Under the pieces are notes generated by a model. That model saw nothing but the letters and a program-made list of their open reading frames with translations. It had not been told where the DNA came from and searched no databases. A program made the translations under genes and the position numbers. Positions 9,313 through 17,934 of a stretch of 39,928 bases of DNA are shown here, one piece after another. Source of the DNA: an uncultured Bacteroidia bacterium (lineage in GTDB: Bacteria > Bacteroidota > Bacteroidia > Bacteroidales > Prolixibacteraceae); assembly GCA_903902325.1 (NCBI GenBank), contig CAIUUO010000083.1, positions 1-39,928 of the forward strand, given 5' to 3'. Within the stretch, counting starts at the first letter, position 1. Each line of letters starts with the position of its first letter.

Positions 9313-11115
9313 TTAATACCCGGGATTTTGGGTGATAGTCCTGCCGGTATTCGAATCAATAAATATCTGAGGTATTGGGAAGAGTACGGGAATCGAAGCA
9401 TCGGCCATTCCCCTGGCCGGACGACCGCATATTTCGTTGTATGCACGGACGCGTTTTTTGAAATAATTGTTGACATCCCGTTCATCACCGCCATTCTCCT
9501 GGCTGACACGGATCAATGTATGACGACGTTCTTCCTCTGAAAGAAGTTCGCGGCTTCTTTCGTCCAGAATCAGGTCAAGACCGAGGGCATTAAGGTCATT
9601 GGCTGTTATACTAACTGCCTGGGACCTGTTGCGCACTTTGTTGATCCAGTCAACAGCAGTGGCATTTTTCAGCTTATACAAAGCTTCTGCATACAGCAAA
9701 TAAGTGTCTGCAAGTCTCAGGTAGACCTGATCATTGTAGGATTCATCCGCATCGCCGTTAGCAGCGACAGTTTGTACATAATCCCATTTTTTAGTACAAG
9801 GCCATTTGTAATTTTGGATGGTTGTTTTGCTGTCATCGACCATTCCGGCTGAAACTGTTGTGTCGATTACACTTTTCCCATTTTTCAGAAACTCCACGAT
9901 GGCGCCTGCCGCATTTTTTTCGTAGATTTTCCACACCATTGCGTTGTTTGAGATGCGATCGTCAATTGCACCCTGATTTTTGTAATTGTACAAACGCAGG
10001 GAGCCCAGTGAAACGGATGCCCTTGCTGCGCCTTTGCCTCCATTGACCAGCCAAAGCATCTTGATGTTATTGATCGTTCCGGCAACGACCTCTGGGGCTA
10101 ACAGGTTACTTTTCTTGATGTCCACATCATTGGAATAGTAGTTTTTCCAGGTACTTTTCTGATAAACCGGTGCAGAACCTGTAGAAGCAGCTTCGGGAGG
10201 GGTATTAAGAAATGTATACAATACCTCTTTGTTACCGCTTGTATAGAGCGGTGAGCGGAAGACGTCTATGAAAGCGCAGCCGGGTTGAGATGCATTGCTG
10301 CCAAAACGGGAAGTCATCAGGGAATATTCAGCGCCGGTAACCAGGGGTCTGAGTACTTCTTCTGCCTTGGTTGGATTGCCCATAGCAAGATACAGTTCAC
10401 CAAGATAATGACGCGCCATAGCCCCCGAAACAGTGGTATTATTTGCTGCCCGTAAAGGAAGCTTTTGAATGGCATACAACAGGTCTTCCTCCATCACTTT
10501 GCGAATGTCTGCAACCGGATTGCGGTCCCAGTCTGTACGATAGTTAAGACCTGATATTTCAGTTGTAGAGAGAGGCACAGCGCCAAATGAATAGGTAAGA
10601 TGGCGGTAAGCCCAGGCTCTGGCAAAGCGTGCCTTGGCGATCGCGGTTTCCTTGTTGGCCGTATTGGCCAGGACATTGCCGCCTTCCCAATTGATGGCCG
10701 GATCCTCAGCCCTGTTAATAACCATGTTGGATGCGCTCACAATTTTATAGAGCCATTCAAAAGTTAACATCATGCAATCAAGGTCGGTCTGTTTGATTAA
10801 GCTCGGATAGTACATAAACCTGAAGGAAGAGTGTGTATTGTTGCTCCAGGAATTGTCTGTGCCGCATCCCCACATGGCATGGCGCACAATCGGAAGGGTT
10901 GAGGCACCATATTTCCCAAGGTTGTCAACCCTGCAGTATTCTTCCCGCATCAAAGCTTTTATGGCGGTTTCCATACTCAGGAACCCGGTGTTGTTGGCCA
11001 GCAGATTTTCCGCATAGATATCATCCCTTGGTTCTTCTTTCAAAAAATTCTTCTCGTTACAGCCTGAGAGAAAAACGGTTAGGAGCAATATGAAAATGGA
11101 TATAATTTTTTTCAT
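9313..11115 (-). CDS. RagB/SusD-family outer-membrane lipoprotein
   Basis: 600 residues. A lipoprotein signal ends in LLTVFLSGC with the lipidated Cys near residue 19. SusD-family landmarks are RFARAWAYRHLTYSFGAVPL in the middle (TPR-like SusD core), MARHYLGELYLAMGNPTKAEEVL, DQVYLRLADTYLLYAEALYKL, WINKVRNRSQ, and near the C-terminus LDLILDERSRELLSEEERRHTLIR with a final PIPQIFIDSN..ITQNPGY. It forms the lid over the SusC barrel and binds the ligand at the cell surface. The gene follows susC by 20 bp. Ligand identity is not readable from sequence; RagB itself, a relative, handles peptides. Confidence 0.95.
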   Translation of the reverse strand: MKKIISIFILLLTVFLSGCNEKNFLKEEPRDDIYAENLLANNTGFLSMETAIKALMREEYCRVDNLGKYGASTLPIVRHAMWGCGTDNSWSNNTHSSFRFMYYPSLIKQTDLDCMMLTFEWLYKIVSASNMVINRAEDPAINWEGGNVLANTANKETAIAKARFARAWAYRHLTYSFGAVPLSTTEISGLNYRTDWDRNPVADIRKVMEEDLLYAIQKLPLRAANNTTVSGAMARHYLGELYLAMGNPTKAEEVLRPLVTGAEYSLMTSRFGSNASQPGCAFIDVFRSPLYTSGNKEVLYTFLNTPPEAASTGSAPVYQKSTWKNYYSNDVDIKKSNLLAPEVVAGTINNIKMLWLVNGGKGAARASVSLGSLRLYNYKNQGAIDDRISNNAMVWKIYEKNAAGAIVEFLKNGKSVIDTTVSAGMVDDSKTTIQNYKWPCTKKWDYVQTVAANGDADESYNDQVYLRLADTYLLYAEALYKLKNATAVDWINKVRNRSQAVSITANDLNALGLDLILDERSRELLSEEERRHTLIRVSQENGGDERDVNNYFKKRVRAYNEICGRPARGMADASIPVLFPIPQIFIDSNTGRTITQNPGY

Positions 11116-11135
11116 GTCTTCAATGTTCTTAAATG

Positions 11136-14100
11136 TTATAAATCAAATCTTAACCCAAGTAAAAAGGAACGGGTCTTAGGCGTAGCCAATTGACTTCCGA
11201 TAAATTCAGGGTCGAGGCCGGTCCAGTTGGTCCAGGTATAGAGGTTATTGATATTCAAATAAAACTCAAGCCGCTGCATTTTCATACGTTTTGTGATTCG
11301 GTCCGGAAACCTGTAGGCAAGCGACACATCCTGCACGCGGAGGAAATTATCTTTTTCGTAAAAACCTGCTTTTAACGGATTCACAGTTCCGTTCAGGTCG
11401 TTCTTTGGATACGTATCGATCGGATTTTCAGGAGTCCAAAACACCTTGTTTAGTTGGTTCTGCCTCCATGATATGCTTCCAACATCCATTAATGAATTTC
11501 GGGCCGTGATACCATAGGATGAATTGAGGAAAATACTCAGTGAAAAATTTCCGTAACTGAAGGAGTTATTCATCCCTGATGTAAATTTGGGCATCCTGGA
11601 ACCTATGACTTGTTTATCAGCCGGCGTGATGTCTCCACTCGTACTCAGCCTGTCGTATTTGACGTAACCCGGAACAGAGTATTGAAAATCAGCATTCTGC
11701 TTACCTGTAGGATTGGCTGGATCTGTAATCTGCCAAATGCCTGTGATTTTGTAATCGTAATTGACAGTAACAGGTTGTCCTATGAACCAATTGGAAGCAA
11801 TGTCGCTGATAGGGTTGCCGGCTGCATCATACAAACCAACATTGACAATCTGGGTCTTGTAATGCGAAAAGGTGAGATTGGTTGTCCAACTGAATTTCTT
11901 ATTCTGTATATTCCTTGAGGAAATCTGAATTTCCATTCCGTTGTTTTTGGTCTTGCCGATATTGCCGATTAAGGAATTTGTCCCGTTGATGGAGGGGATC
12001 GTCCGGCTTAGCAGCAGATCAGATGTATTGGACCAATAGATGTCAAAAGTACCCCTGATCCGGTCGTTCAGAAATCCGAAATCCAACCCGGAGTTGAGTG
12101 AACGGGTTGTTTCCCAACCCAGGTTTGGGGATGCAAGCCTGGAAGGATAATAACCATAAAGAGGTGACTTTGTATCCGAAAGATAATTATCGGAACTCAG
12201 GTTTGGGAGGGTTACATAAGCAGAAACTGCCTCATTACCGTTCTTTCCCCAGGAAAACCTGTATTTTAAATTTGACAGAACAGAACTCAATGCTGATCCC
12301 TTATAAAAGTGCTCGTTGGAAACATTCCAGCCGAGAGCTACTGAAGGGAAAATACCAAATTTTGAATCTTCCCCAAAAGCCGAATATCCGTCGCGACGGG
12401 TTGTCATGGTGAGCAGGTACCTTCCGTCGTATCCATAATTTACCCGCAGCATCTGGGAGATATGGTTGGCTTTTGTGTAATTGGCTGTACCGGATAAAAC
12501 ACCAGCCTTGGCAACCTGATAATAATACATAACATCGTTTCCAAAATTCGAACCAGTGACACTGTTTGATTCACTGGTGGTGCTCTGTGCCGAATAGAGT
12601 CCGGTGACAAACAAGGAATGCTTGCCGAATTTTTGAATGTAACTGAGGATGTTTTCAATGATCCAGTCCGTCGAATTATCGGTACTGTTGGCTAAGACAC
12701 CATTTGCACTGAGCCCTTCATAGGTATCACGCCCCTGATAATTATCGACTTTATGAAATTCAGTGGTGTACCCTGTGTTCAGTTTGTAGGTAAGTCCTTT
12801 GATGAACGGGATGGTCACATCAAAAACATTGTTGGTGATTAATTTTTGGGTGATATTGCTGTTTTTTTCATTGATTGCGCTAAGCGGGTTCCTTGCATAA
12901 GAGGCGCTGGAGTCTTCCCACGACGAGAGTTTAAGATTTCCATTGGCATCGTAAGCTTCTGAAAGAGGATTCATTAGGAATGCCTTACTGAAATCCGGGC
13001 TCTTCCCGCTCCGGTCGTACCGGCCGAACTGGGTATTGGTGCTGAATTTAAGCCAGGGAGTCAGTTCCTGGTCAAAGTTGAAACGAAATCCGACTCGTTT
13101 AAACATGTCATTCAATGAAATACCTTTTGAGTCCGTGTAATTCAGAGAGACATAATACGTGGTTTTTCCGGCCGATCCGCGGAATGAAGCATTATGTTGC
13201 TGTTTGAATCCATTTCTCAGTGATAATTTTAACCAGTCGGTTGAGAGGCCTGCCTTGTGCATCCGGTCTTCCGTTGCAGTGATGGCTCCCAACCAGGGTT
13301 CCGGATTTGCAGGGGTAACCGGAGTGGTATTTGCAGCTTTTAAGGCCTCCACTTTGTACTTGTAGAAAGTATCGCCATCCATCAGGCTTGGAATATTAAT
13401 AGCCTGGTCCATAGAGATAAATCCATCGTAAGATACGGTCATCTGTTCCTTTTTGCCTTTTTTGGTGCTGACAAGGATTACTCCGTTCGAGCCCCTTGCT
13501 CCATAAATAGCTGCAGAAGAAGCGTCTTTTAGTATTTCAATTGCCTGAATATCATTTGGATTTAATTCTGACCAACTACCTGAGAATGGGATACCATCCA
13601 GGATAATCAGAGGCTTGTTCGAAGCAGTAATAGAATTGGTTCCCCGAATGGTCGTGGCTGTGGAGGAGCCTTCGGCATTTGATCCGGTAATGGCAATATT
13701 CAGTCCGGCTACGGCGCCCTGAAGGTTCTGGATAATATTGGACTGCGGATGTTCCTGGAGTGACTTGGTATTGAAAGAGGCCACCGATCCTGTTAAATCC
13801 GATTTTTTCTGGACCCCGTATCCAACCGCAACGACCTCCTCAATGCCGATCGTCTCTTCTGCCAGAACCACATTGACTGACTTCTGACCGGAAAGCTTTA
13901 CCTCCTGAGTTTTCATCCCCACAAAGGAGATCTGTAGCGTTGCATTCGCAGGGATATTGTTTAGGGTATAGTTTCCTTCAGAATCTGTAATAATTCCGGT
14001 TGTTGTTCCCTTGACAACTACGGATGCCCCGGGAATGGATAATCCTTTGTCATCCTTAACTTTTCCCGATATGGTTGTTTTCTGCTGCGGTTGCGGTGCC

Positions 14101-14474
14101 GGTATGGTTGAAATATCCGCTTTTTCTTTCAGAATAATCTGCTTCTCGCGAACCTCGTAATCAACATTACCTTGATTGCAAACAGATTTTAAGACCACAT
14201 CAAAACCCGCATTTTCAAAATCGATTGAAATCTGCCTCGATTCATCAAGGATATTGTCCTTGTATAAAAAAACGTAATCCGTTTTTTGCTCAATACTCCC
14301 AAGTACTTCCTTGATGGTAGCCTTGTCAAAGTGCAGTGAGAGAGTTACCTGAGAAAAGCCGTTACCAAAAGTGGCCATGACCAAAAAGGTCAGCAGTACA
14401 GTTAGTTTCATTTTTCTAAGTCTTAATCGAACCTCATCTCCTAGCGGAGAAAAAGTTACACGGTTTTTTTTCAT
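11136..14474 (-). CDS. SusC/RagA TonB-dependent receptor with N-terminal STN signalling domain
   Basis: 1112 residues. After a signal region (about 23-42, MKLTVLLTFLVMATFGNGFSQ) comes an STN domain (about 45-115, LSLHFDKATIKEVLGSIEQKTDYVF), a carboxypeptidase-regulatory-like domain (about 134-210, ISGKVKDDKGLSIPGASVVVKG), the plug (about 215-340, RGTNSITASNKPLIILDGIPF, AIEILKDASSAAIYGARGSNGVILVSTKKG) and a 22-strand-type barrel to the end (RSFLLGLRFDL). It is the TonB-powered outer-membrane pore for the SusD-bound ligand. The STN domain is the part that contacts FecR-type anti-sigma factors, and a FecR gene lies directly upstream. The start could be Met1 or Met22; the extended N-terminus before the hydrophobic segment is common in this family. 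Confidence 0.95.
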   Translation of the reverse strand: MKKNRVTFSPLGDEVRLRLRKMKLTVLLTFLVMATFGNGFSQVTLSLHFDKATIKEVLGSIEQKTDYVFLYKDNILDESRQISIDFENAGFDVVLKSVCNQGNVDYEVREKQIILKEKADISTIPAPQPQQKTTISGKVKDDKGLSIPGASVVVKGTTTGIITDSEGNYTLNNIPANATLQISFVGMKTQEVKLSGQKSVNVVLAEETIGIEEVVAVGYGVQKKSDLTGSVASFNTKSLQEHPQSNIIQNLQGAVAGLNIAITGSNAEGSSTATTIRGTNSITASNKPLIILDGIPFSGSWSELNPNDIQAIEILKDASSAAIYGARGSNGVILVSTKKGKKEQMTVSYDGFISMDQAINIPSLMDGDTFYKYKVEALKAANTTPVTPANPEPWLGAITATEDRMHKAGLSTDWLKLSLRNGFKQQHNASFRGSAGKTTYYVSLNYTDSKGISLNDMFKRVGFRFNFDQELTPWLKFSTNTQFGRYDRSGKSPDFSKAFLMNPLSEAYDANGNLKLSSWEDSSASYARNPLSAINEKNSNITQKLITNNVFDVTIPFIKGLTYKLNTGYTTEFHKVDNYQGRDTYEGLSANGVLANSTDNSTDWIIENILSYIQKFGKHSLFVTGLYSAQSTTSESNSVTGSNFGNDVMYYYQVAKAGVLSGTANYTKANHISQMLRVNYGYDGRYLLTMTTRRDGYSAFGEDSKFGIFPSVALGWNVSNEHFYKGSALSSVLSNLKYRFSWGKNGNEAVSAYVTLPNLSSDNYLSDTKSPLYGYYPSRLASPNLGWETTRSLNSGLDFGFLNDRIRGTFDIYWSNTSDLLLSRTIPSINGTNSLIGNIGKTKNNGMEIQISSRNIQNKKFSWTTNLTFSHYKTQIVNVGLYDAAGNPISDIASNWFIGQPVTVNYDYKITGIWQITDPANPTGKQNADFQYSVPGYVKYDRLSTSGDITPADKQVIGSRMPKFTSGMNNSFSYGNFSLSIFLNSSYGITARNSLMDVGSISWRQNQLNKVFWTPENPIDTYPKNDLNGTVNPLKAGFYEKDNFLRVQDVSLAYRFPDRITKRMKMQRLEFYLNINNLYTWTNWTGLDPEFIGSQLATPKTRSFLLGLRFDL

Positions 14475-14519
14475 AAATTTGATCCGTTAAATGATACACT
14501 AATAAAGTTTAACACACTT

Positions 14520-14551
14520 AAACCGGGGAGTGCTGGAACACTTTCCGGTTT
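14520..14551. terminator. Hairpin between fecR and susC, possible partial terminator
   Basis: Arms at 14520-14532 (AAACCGGGGAGTG) and 14539-14551 (CACTTTCCGGTTT) pair over 13 positions with two G-U wobbles, and the loop is 6 nt. Plus-strand RNA would be followed by five more U. Minus-strand RNA, the direction of the operon, has only three U after the stem. It sits 2 bases after the fecR stop and could reduce read-through or set a different susCD mRNA level. Confidence 0.55.
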
Positions 14552-14553
14552 TT

Positions 14554-15744
14554 TTATCTTGCTATCTCATAGAGACCGTCTCCTTTTTTATTGATTTTTA
14601 CTGAAGCAGCTCTGGCTACGCGTTCACAAACCTCATTGAAGTCCTCTTTCAATTGTAGTTTTCCTGAGATCCGTAAACCGCCCAATAAGGGTTCAGCATA
14701 TTGAAAACGCACATTGTAAAATCTTTCAAGCCGCTTTGTGATACGACTAAGATCAGTACTTTCAAATTTCAGCAAACCTTCTGTCCACAGAATATAGTTG
14801 TCGGTATCAACAGCTTTGATCTTTGTCTCCTTTGTGGTTCTGTTGAACGAAGCAAGCTGGTTCGGCAACAGCTCAATGGCTTTTTCAAAAACACCGCCAT
14901 CATTTTTTTCCATGCTTACTTTCCCTTCCGCCAGTACGGTCTCAACCACATTGTCGGTCGGATAGGCACATAGGTTGAATCGAGTTCCCAATACTTTTAC
15001 GCGAAAATCATTGGTCTGAACAATAAAGGGATGTTGTTTGTCATGCTTCACATCAAAAAATGCCTCTCCGACTAGAAATACTTCCCGGGATTTTCCTGTA
15101 AAATTTTCGGGATAAACCAACCGGCTACCAGCATTCAAAAACACTTTTGTCCCGTCCGGAAGCTGCAGTTCTGAGGTCTTGCCATATGGGATGATCAGCT
15201 GATTCATGGCCATCTGTCTGTCTGGTTTTATTTCGTTGTTGCGGATGGTATCGTTGTCGATAACCAATTTCCCATCAGCCTGGTATTTTAGGATGGATTT
15301 TTCATGATTCAAAATGATGTCTTCTCCATTGGCACGGATTAGCTTGGCAGAGTTCTCAGGTATCGGTTCGGACAGTTTCTGACTGATAAATTGAGGGTTG
15401 AATTGGTTCTGTTTGTAGAATAGTAGCGCCCCAACAGAGAAGAAAAGAAGTGCAACAGCTGCATATCGCAGAAATGTGAAAACAAGGAATCTGGAATTAC
15501 TTGACTTTTCCTTCTCTTCGATCTGCTTAAGAACACGGGCAAACAGAACGATTTTTTCCTCTTCAGTCAGTTCCTTGTTTCGCGTACGAAACTTTAGCAA
15601 AACCTTCCTGGCAAGGAGAATATTCCTTTTTTCTTCGGGATGTTCTATCTCAAACTGGCTCCACCATTCTTCCAGTTCTTCATCGGGCAAGAATACCCAG
15701 AGAATAAAATTTTTATTCTCAATGTATTTACTAAGATGTTCCAT
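14554..15744 (-). CDS. FecR-family anti-sigma factor
   Basis: 396 residues. The N-terminal cytoplasmic part (about 1-85) is acidic and charged and would bind the sigma factor. One membrane segment follows at about 88-107 (FLRYAAVALLFFSVGALLFY). The periplasmic FecR domain is at about 185-285 (YGKTSELQLPDGTKVFLNAGSRLVYPENFTG, FFDVKHDKQHPFIVQTNDFRVKVLGTRFNL), and a C-terminal DUF4974/STN-like domain is at about 315-396 (LLKFESTDLSRITKRLERFYNV). It relays the ligand-bound state of the STN-bearing SusC to the ECF sigma encoded 63 bp upstream. The order sigma-fecR-susC-susD is the classical cell-surface signalling arrangement in Bacteroidota. Confidence 0.94.
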   Translation of the reverse strand: MEHLSKYIENKNFILWVFLPDEELEEWWSQFEIEHPEEKRNILLARKVLLKFRTRNKELTEEEKIVLFARVLKQIEEKEKSSNSRFLVFTFLRYAAVALLFFSVGALLFYKQNQFNPQFISQKLSEPIPENSAKLIRANGEDIILNHEKSILKYQADGKLVIDNDTIRNNEIKPDRQMAMNQLIIPYGKTSELQLPDGTKVFLNAGSRLVYPENFTGKSREVFLVGEAFFDVKHDKQHPFIVQTNDFRVKVLGTRFNLCAYPTDNVVETVLAEGKVSMEKNDGGVFEKAIELLPNQLASFNRTTKETKIKAVDTDNYILWTEGLLKFESTDLSRITKRLERFYNVRFQYAEPLLGGLRISGKLQLKEDFNEVCERVARAASVKINKKGDGLYEIAR

Positions 15745-15807
15745 GTTCAGTTAGTTCTTATACCCTTAAAGGCAGAGAACCATTCAAACATGGACAATTT
15801 TTTCTGA

Positions 15808-16404
15808 TTATTTTTTCAATAAAAAAAGTAATGTTATAAATGATTCTTTATCAATCATTTGCCTGATTGTTTTGATGGCGCGATGGACTTGTTTCCGTAC
15901 GGATTCTATGTGAATATCCAATATCTCGGCAATTTCGCTGTATTCAAGTGATTCATTGAACCTTAAATAAATGGCCTCCCTTTGTTTGGATGGGAGAGTG
16001 CCAATGGCATGGATTACTTTTCGATTGATTTCGGCCTCTTTTTCCTGTTCAATCATCTGAAATTCAATGCTGTATTCTGGTTCAAAATCAACTGACAATA
16101 ATAATTTTTGACTTAACTTTCTGCCGGCTTTCATTTTTTTGATCAGATTCCGTTTCAAGGCTAGCAGCAGATAGAATTTCAGATTCTCCGGACTAACTTT
16201 CATTTTTTCGCGTTTCAAAAAGAGTTCCAGAAACAACTCTTGAAGAGAATCTTTCACCGCATCTGTGTCCTTACAAAGTTTGGTTCCATAATGGAACAAA
16301 GGGTCAATATGATGGTTGTACAGGATTGCAAAAGCCTCCTGGTCGCCTGCTTTAAATTGTGTCCAGACAATCTGCCAATATTCCTCATTACTACTTTTCT
16401 GCAT
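15808..16404 (-). CDS. ECF RNA polymerase sigma factor (FecI-like)
   Basis: 198 residues. Region 2 is seen at about 23-60 (AILYNHHIDPLFHYGTKLC, DSLQELFLELF) and region 4 at about 133-180 (LPSKQREAIYLRFNESLEYSEIAEILDIHIESVRKQVHRAIKTIRQ), which is the helix-turn-helix contacting the -35 box. Downstream fecR and STN-domain SusC mark it as the regulator of this SusCD locus. No typical TAnnTTTG box was found in the spacer upstream of the start. Confidence 0.93.
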   Translation of the reverse strand: MQKSSNEEYWQIVWTQFKAGDQEAFAILYNHHIDPLFHYGTKLCKDTDAVKDSLQELFLELFLKREKMKVSPENLKFYLLLALKRNLIKKMKAGRKLSQKLLLSVDFEPEYSIEFQMIEQEKEAEINRKVIHAIGTLPSKQREAIYLRFNESLEYSEIAEILDIHIESVRKQVHRAIKTIRQMIDKESFITLLFLLKK

Positions 16405-17001
16405 CTGCAGTTGTTTCCTATATTTTATAACAGATTGATATTGTGTGCTTAACTAGTATCAGATAAATTGGGGAACAATATGTCAGATCACTGAATCTCA
16501 ATAGTTTCGAATAGACTGATCTGTACCCAAATTAATCAAGACATCAACTACCTGAAGAAATTCGATCAAACCAACAGCGATGGACCACAACACCAATCTT
16601 TTATTCATCCCTGCCAGGTTAGTTAATTTGAAGGGGAAAATAGTGAAAAAATATGAATTTGTATCCAGCCCTGCAGAATGAGGAGGCATGGGGCAGAGGG
16701 CATAGAGGAATAGCCGCAATGGGACGGAGGGGTGCGGCGATTTCCGAATCGCCGTTCCATTGTGTGAACCTTTGAGCCCTTTGTGGTGAAATCCTATTCT
16801 TTTAAAACAAAGGACACCACGGATAGCACCAATGAAGCAAAATCCCGGCATTTAAAATTCTTAGCCAAATTCTTCCGAAAACTGTAAAAATTCAGTAGTT
16901 TTAGATTCCGTATTGAACATCGAACTGAAGTTGAAGTGTCGACTGGCTAAACACTTGCGACTGGTTACTTCTGAATTGAACTACATTTTAAATCAACCAA
17001 T
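16405..17001. other. 597-base spacer with repeat fragments, no gene recognised
   Basis: The gap between divergent genes holds no recognisable coding sequence. It contains a G-rich word array at 16680-16708 (GCATGGGGCAGAGGGCATAG), a hairpin at 16736-16753 (GGCGATT, loop TCCG, AATCGCC), a CCACAAAG/GGACACCACGG inverted pair spread over about 16758-16830, and a degenerate GAAC/GAAGTTGAAG word at about 16915-16945. Promoters for the sigma factor and the esterase must lie at the two ends, but neither shows a clear TAnnTTTG box. Confidence 0.6.
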
Positions 17002-17868
17002 ATGAGATTTCTAAAACTTAACATTCTGATTGCATGTTTTTTCACGATTTGTTCACAAGGTTATGCCCAAAGCTTAATTGAGCATGCACCTGCAGGATTT
17101 GATTCCCTCCGGACAAAAATTGCCCGTGGAAAACTGGATTCAATGGTCTATGAATCCAAAACTGTTGGAAGCAGCCGCAAAGTGTTTATATACACGCCGC
17201 CCGGTTATTCGAAGAGTCAAAAATATCCTGTACTCTACCTGTTGCACGGAATTGGAGGCGATGAAAGTGAATGGCTGAAAAAGGGCCATGCTGCTGTGAT
17301 TCTTGACAATCTGTATGCCGATAAAAAAGTTGTACCCATGATTGTGGTCTTTCCCAACGGACGCGCCATGAAGAACGACCGTGCCATGGGTAACCTGATG
17401 GACACGGCAAAGATCAAGGCTTTTGCCAAATTTGAGTACGATTTGCTGAACGACCTAATCCCCTTCATCGAAAAGAAATTTCCGGTACAGGCAGACAGCT
17501 TGAACAGGGCGCTTGCCGGATTGTCGATGGGAGGAGGCCAGGCTTTTAACTTTGGATTAACCCATCTGGATAAATTTTTGTGGGTTGGCGGATTTTCTGC
17601 CGCTCCCAATACAAAGAGTCCCGAACAAATACTCCCTAAACCCGGGGATGCCAAAAAAGTGATGAAACTGTGTTGGATTTCTTGTGGTGATAATGACAAT
17701 CTGATTTATTCCAGCAGGCAGATTCACGATTACTTCAAAAGAAACAACGTTCCCCACATCTATTATGTGGAACCGGGAGCGCATGATTTTAATGTCTGGA
17801 ACAACGACCTGTACCTGTTTACCCAACTGTTGTTCAAGCCTGTTGACAAATCTTTGTTCGCGAAGTGA
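17002..17868 (+). CDS. Secreted esterase, feruloyl/acetyl-xylan esterase-like (CE1-type alpha/beta hydrolase)
   Basis: 288 residues with a signal peptide (about 1-23, ending SQGYAQ). The core is that of CE1/esterase-D hydrolases: KVFIYTPPGYSKSQKYPVLYLLHGIGGDESEW, then the nucleophile motif ALAGLSMGGGQAF with the catalytic Ser, an Asp in ISCGDNDNL and a His in VEPGAHDFNVW. In Bacteroidota such exported enzymes deacylate hemicellulose side chains, but the family is broad and other esters are possible. The gene stands alone on the plus strand, convergent with the FtsX-type permease, with a 66-base gap holding only a weak AT-rich stem at 17903-17923. Confidence 0.85.
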   Translation: MRFLKLNILIACFFTICSQGYAQSLIEHAPAGFDSLRTKIARGKLDSMVYESKTVGSSRKVFIYTPPGYSKSQKYPVLYLLHGIGGDESEWLKKGHAAVILDNLYADKKVVPMIVVFPNGRAMKNDRAMGNLMDTAKIKAFAKFEYDLLNDLIPFIEKKFPVQADSLNRALAGLSMGGGQAFNFGLTHLDKFLWVGGFSAAPNTKSPEQILPKPGDAKKVMKLCWISCGDNDNLIYSSRQIHDYFKRNNVPHIYYVEPGAHDFNVWNNDLYLFTQLLFKPVDKSLFAK

Positions 17869-17934
17869 AAATCCAGTTTATTATTTTGGGATATTTTCTT
17901 CAGTAAAAATTTGAAAATTTTACGATGGCAGTTC

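Noticed and set aside
9237-9540. Open frames on both strands around 9237-9540
   Set aside because: They are translations of the palindrome and of the susD 3' end in other frames.
16498-16851. 117-codon open frame in the sigma-esterase spacer
   Set aside because: It translates repeat words and a hairpin, has no family resemblance, and its hydrophobic tail is too short and unsupported to call a gene.
17903-17923. GTAAAA/TTTTAC stem as terminator between the esterase and permease genes
   Set aside because: Only six A-T-rich pairs and no U-tract; too weak to call.
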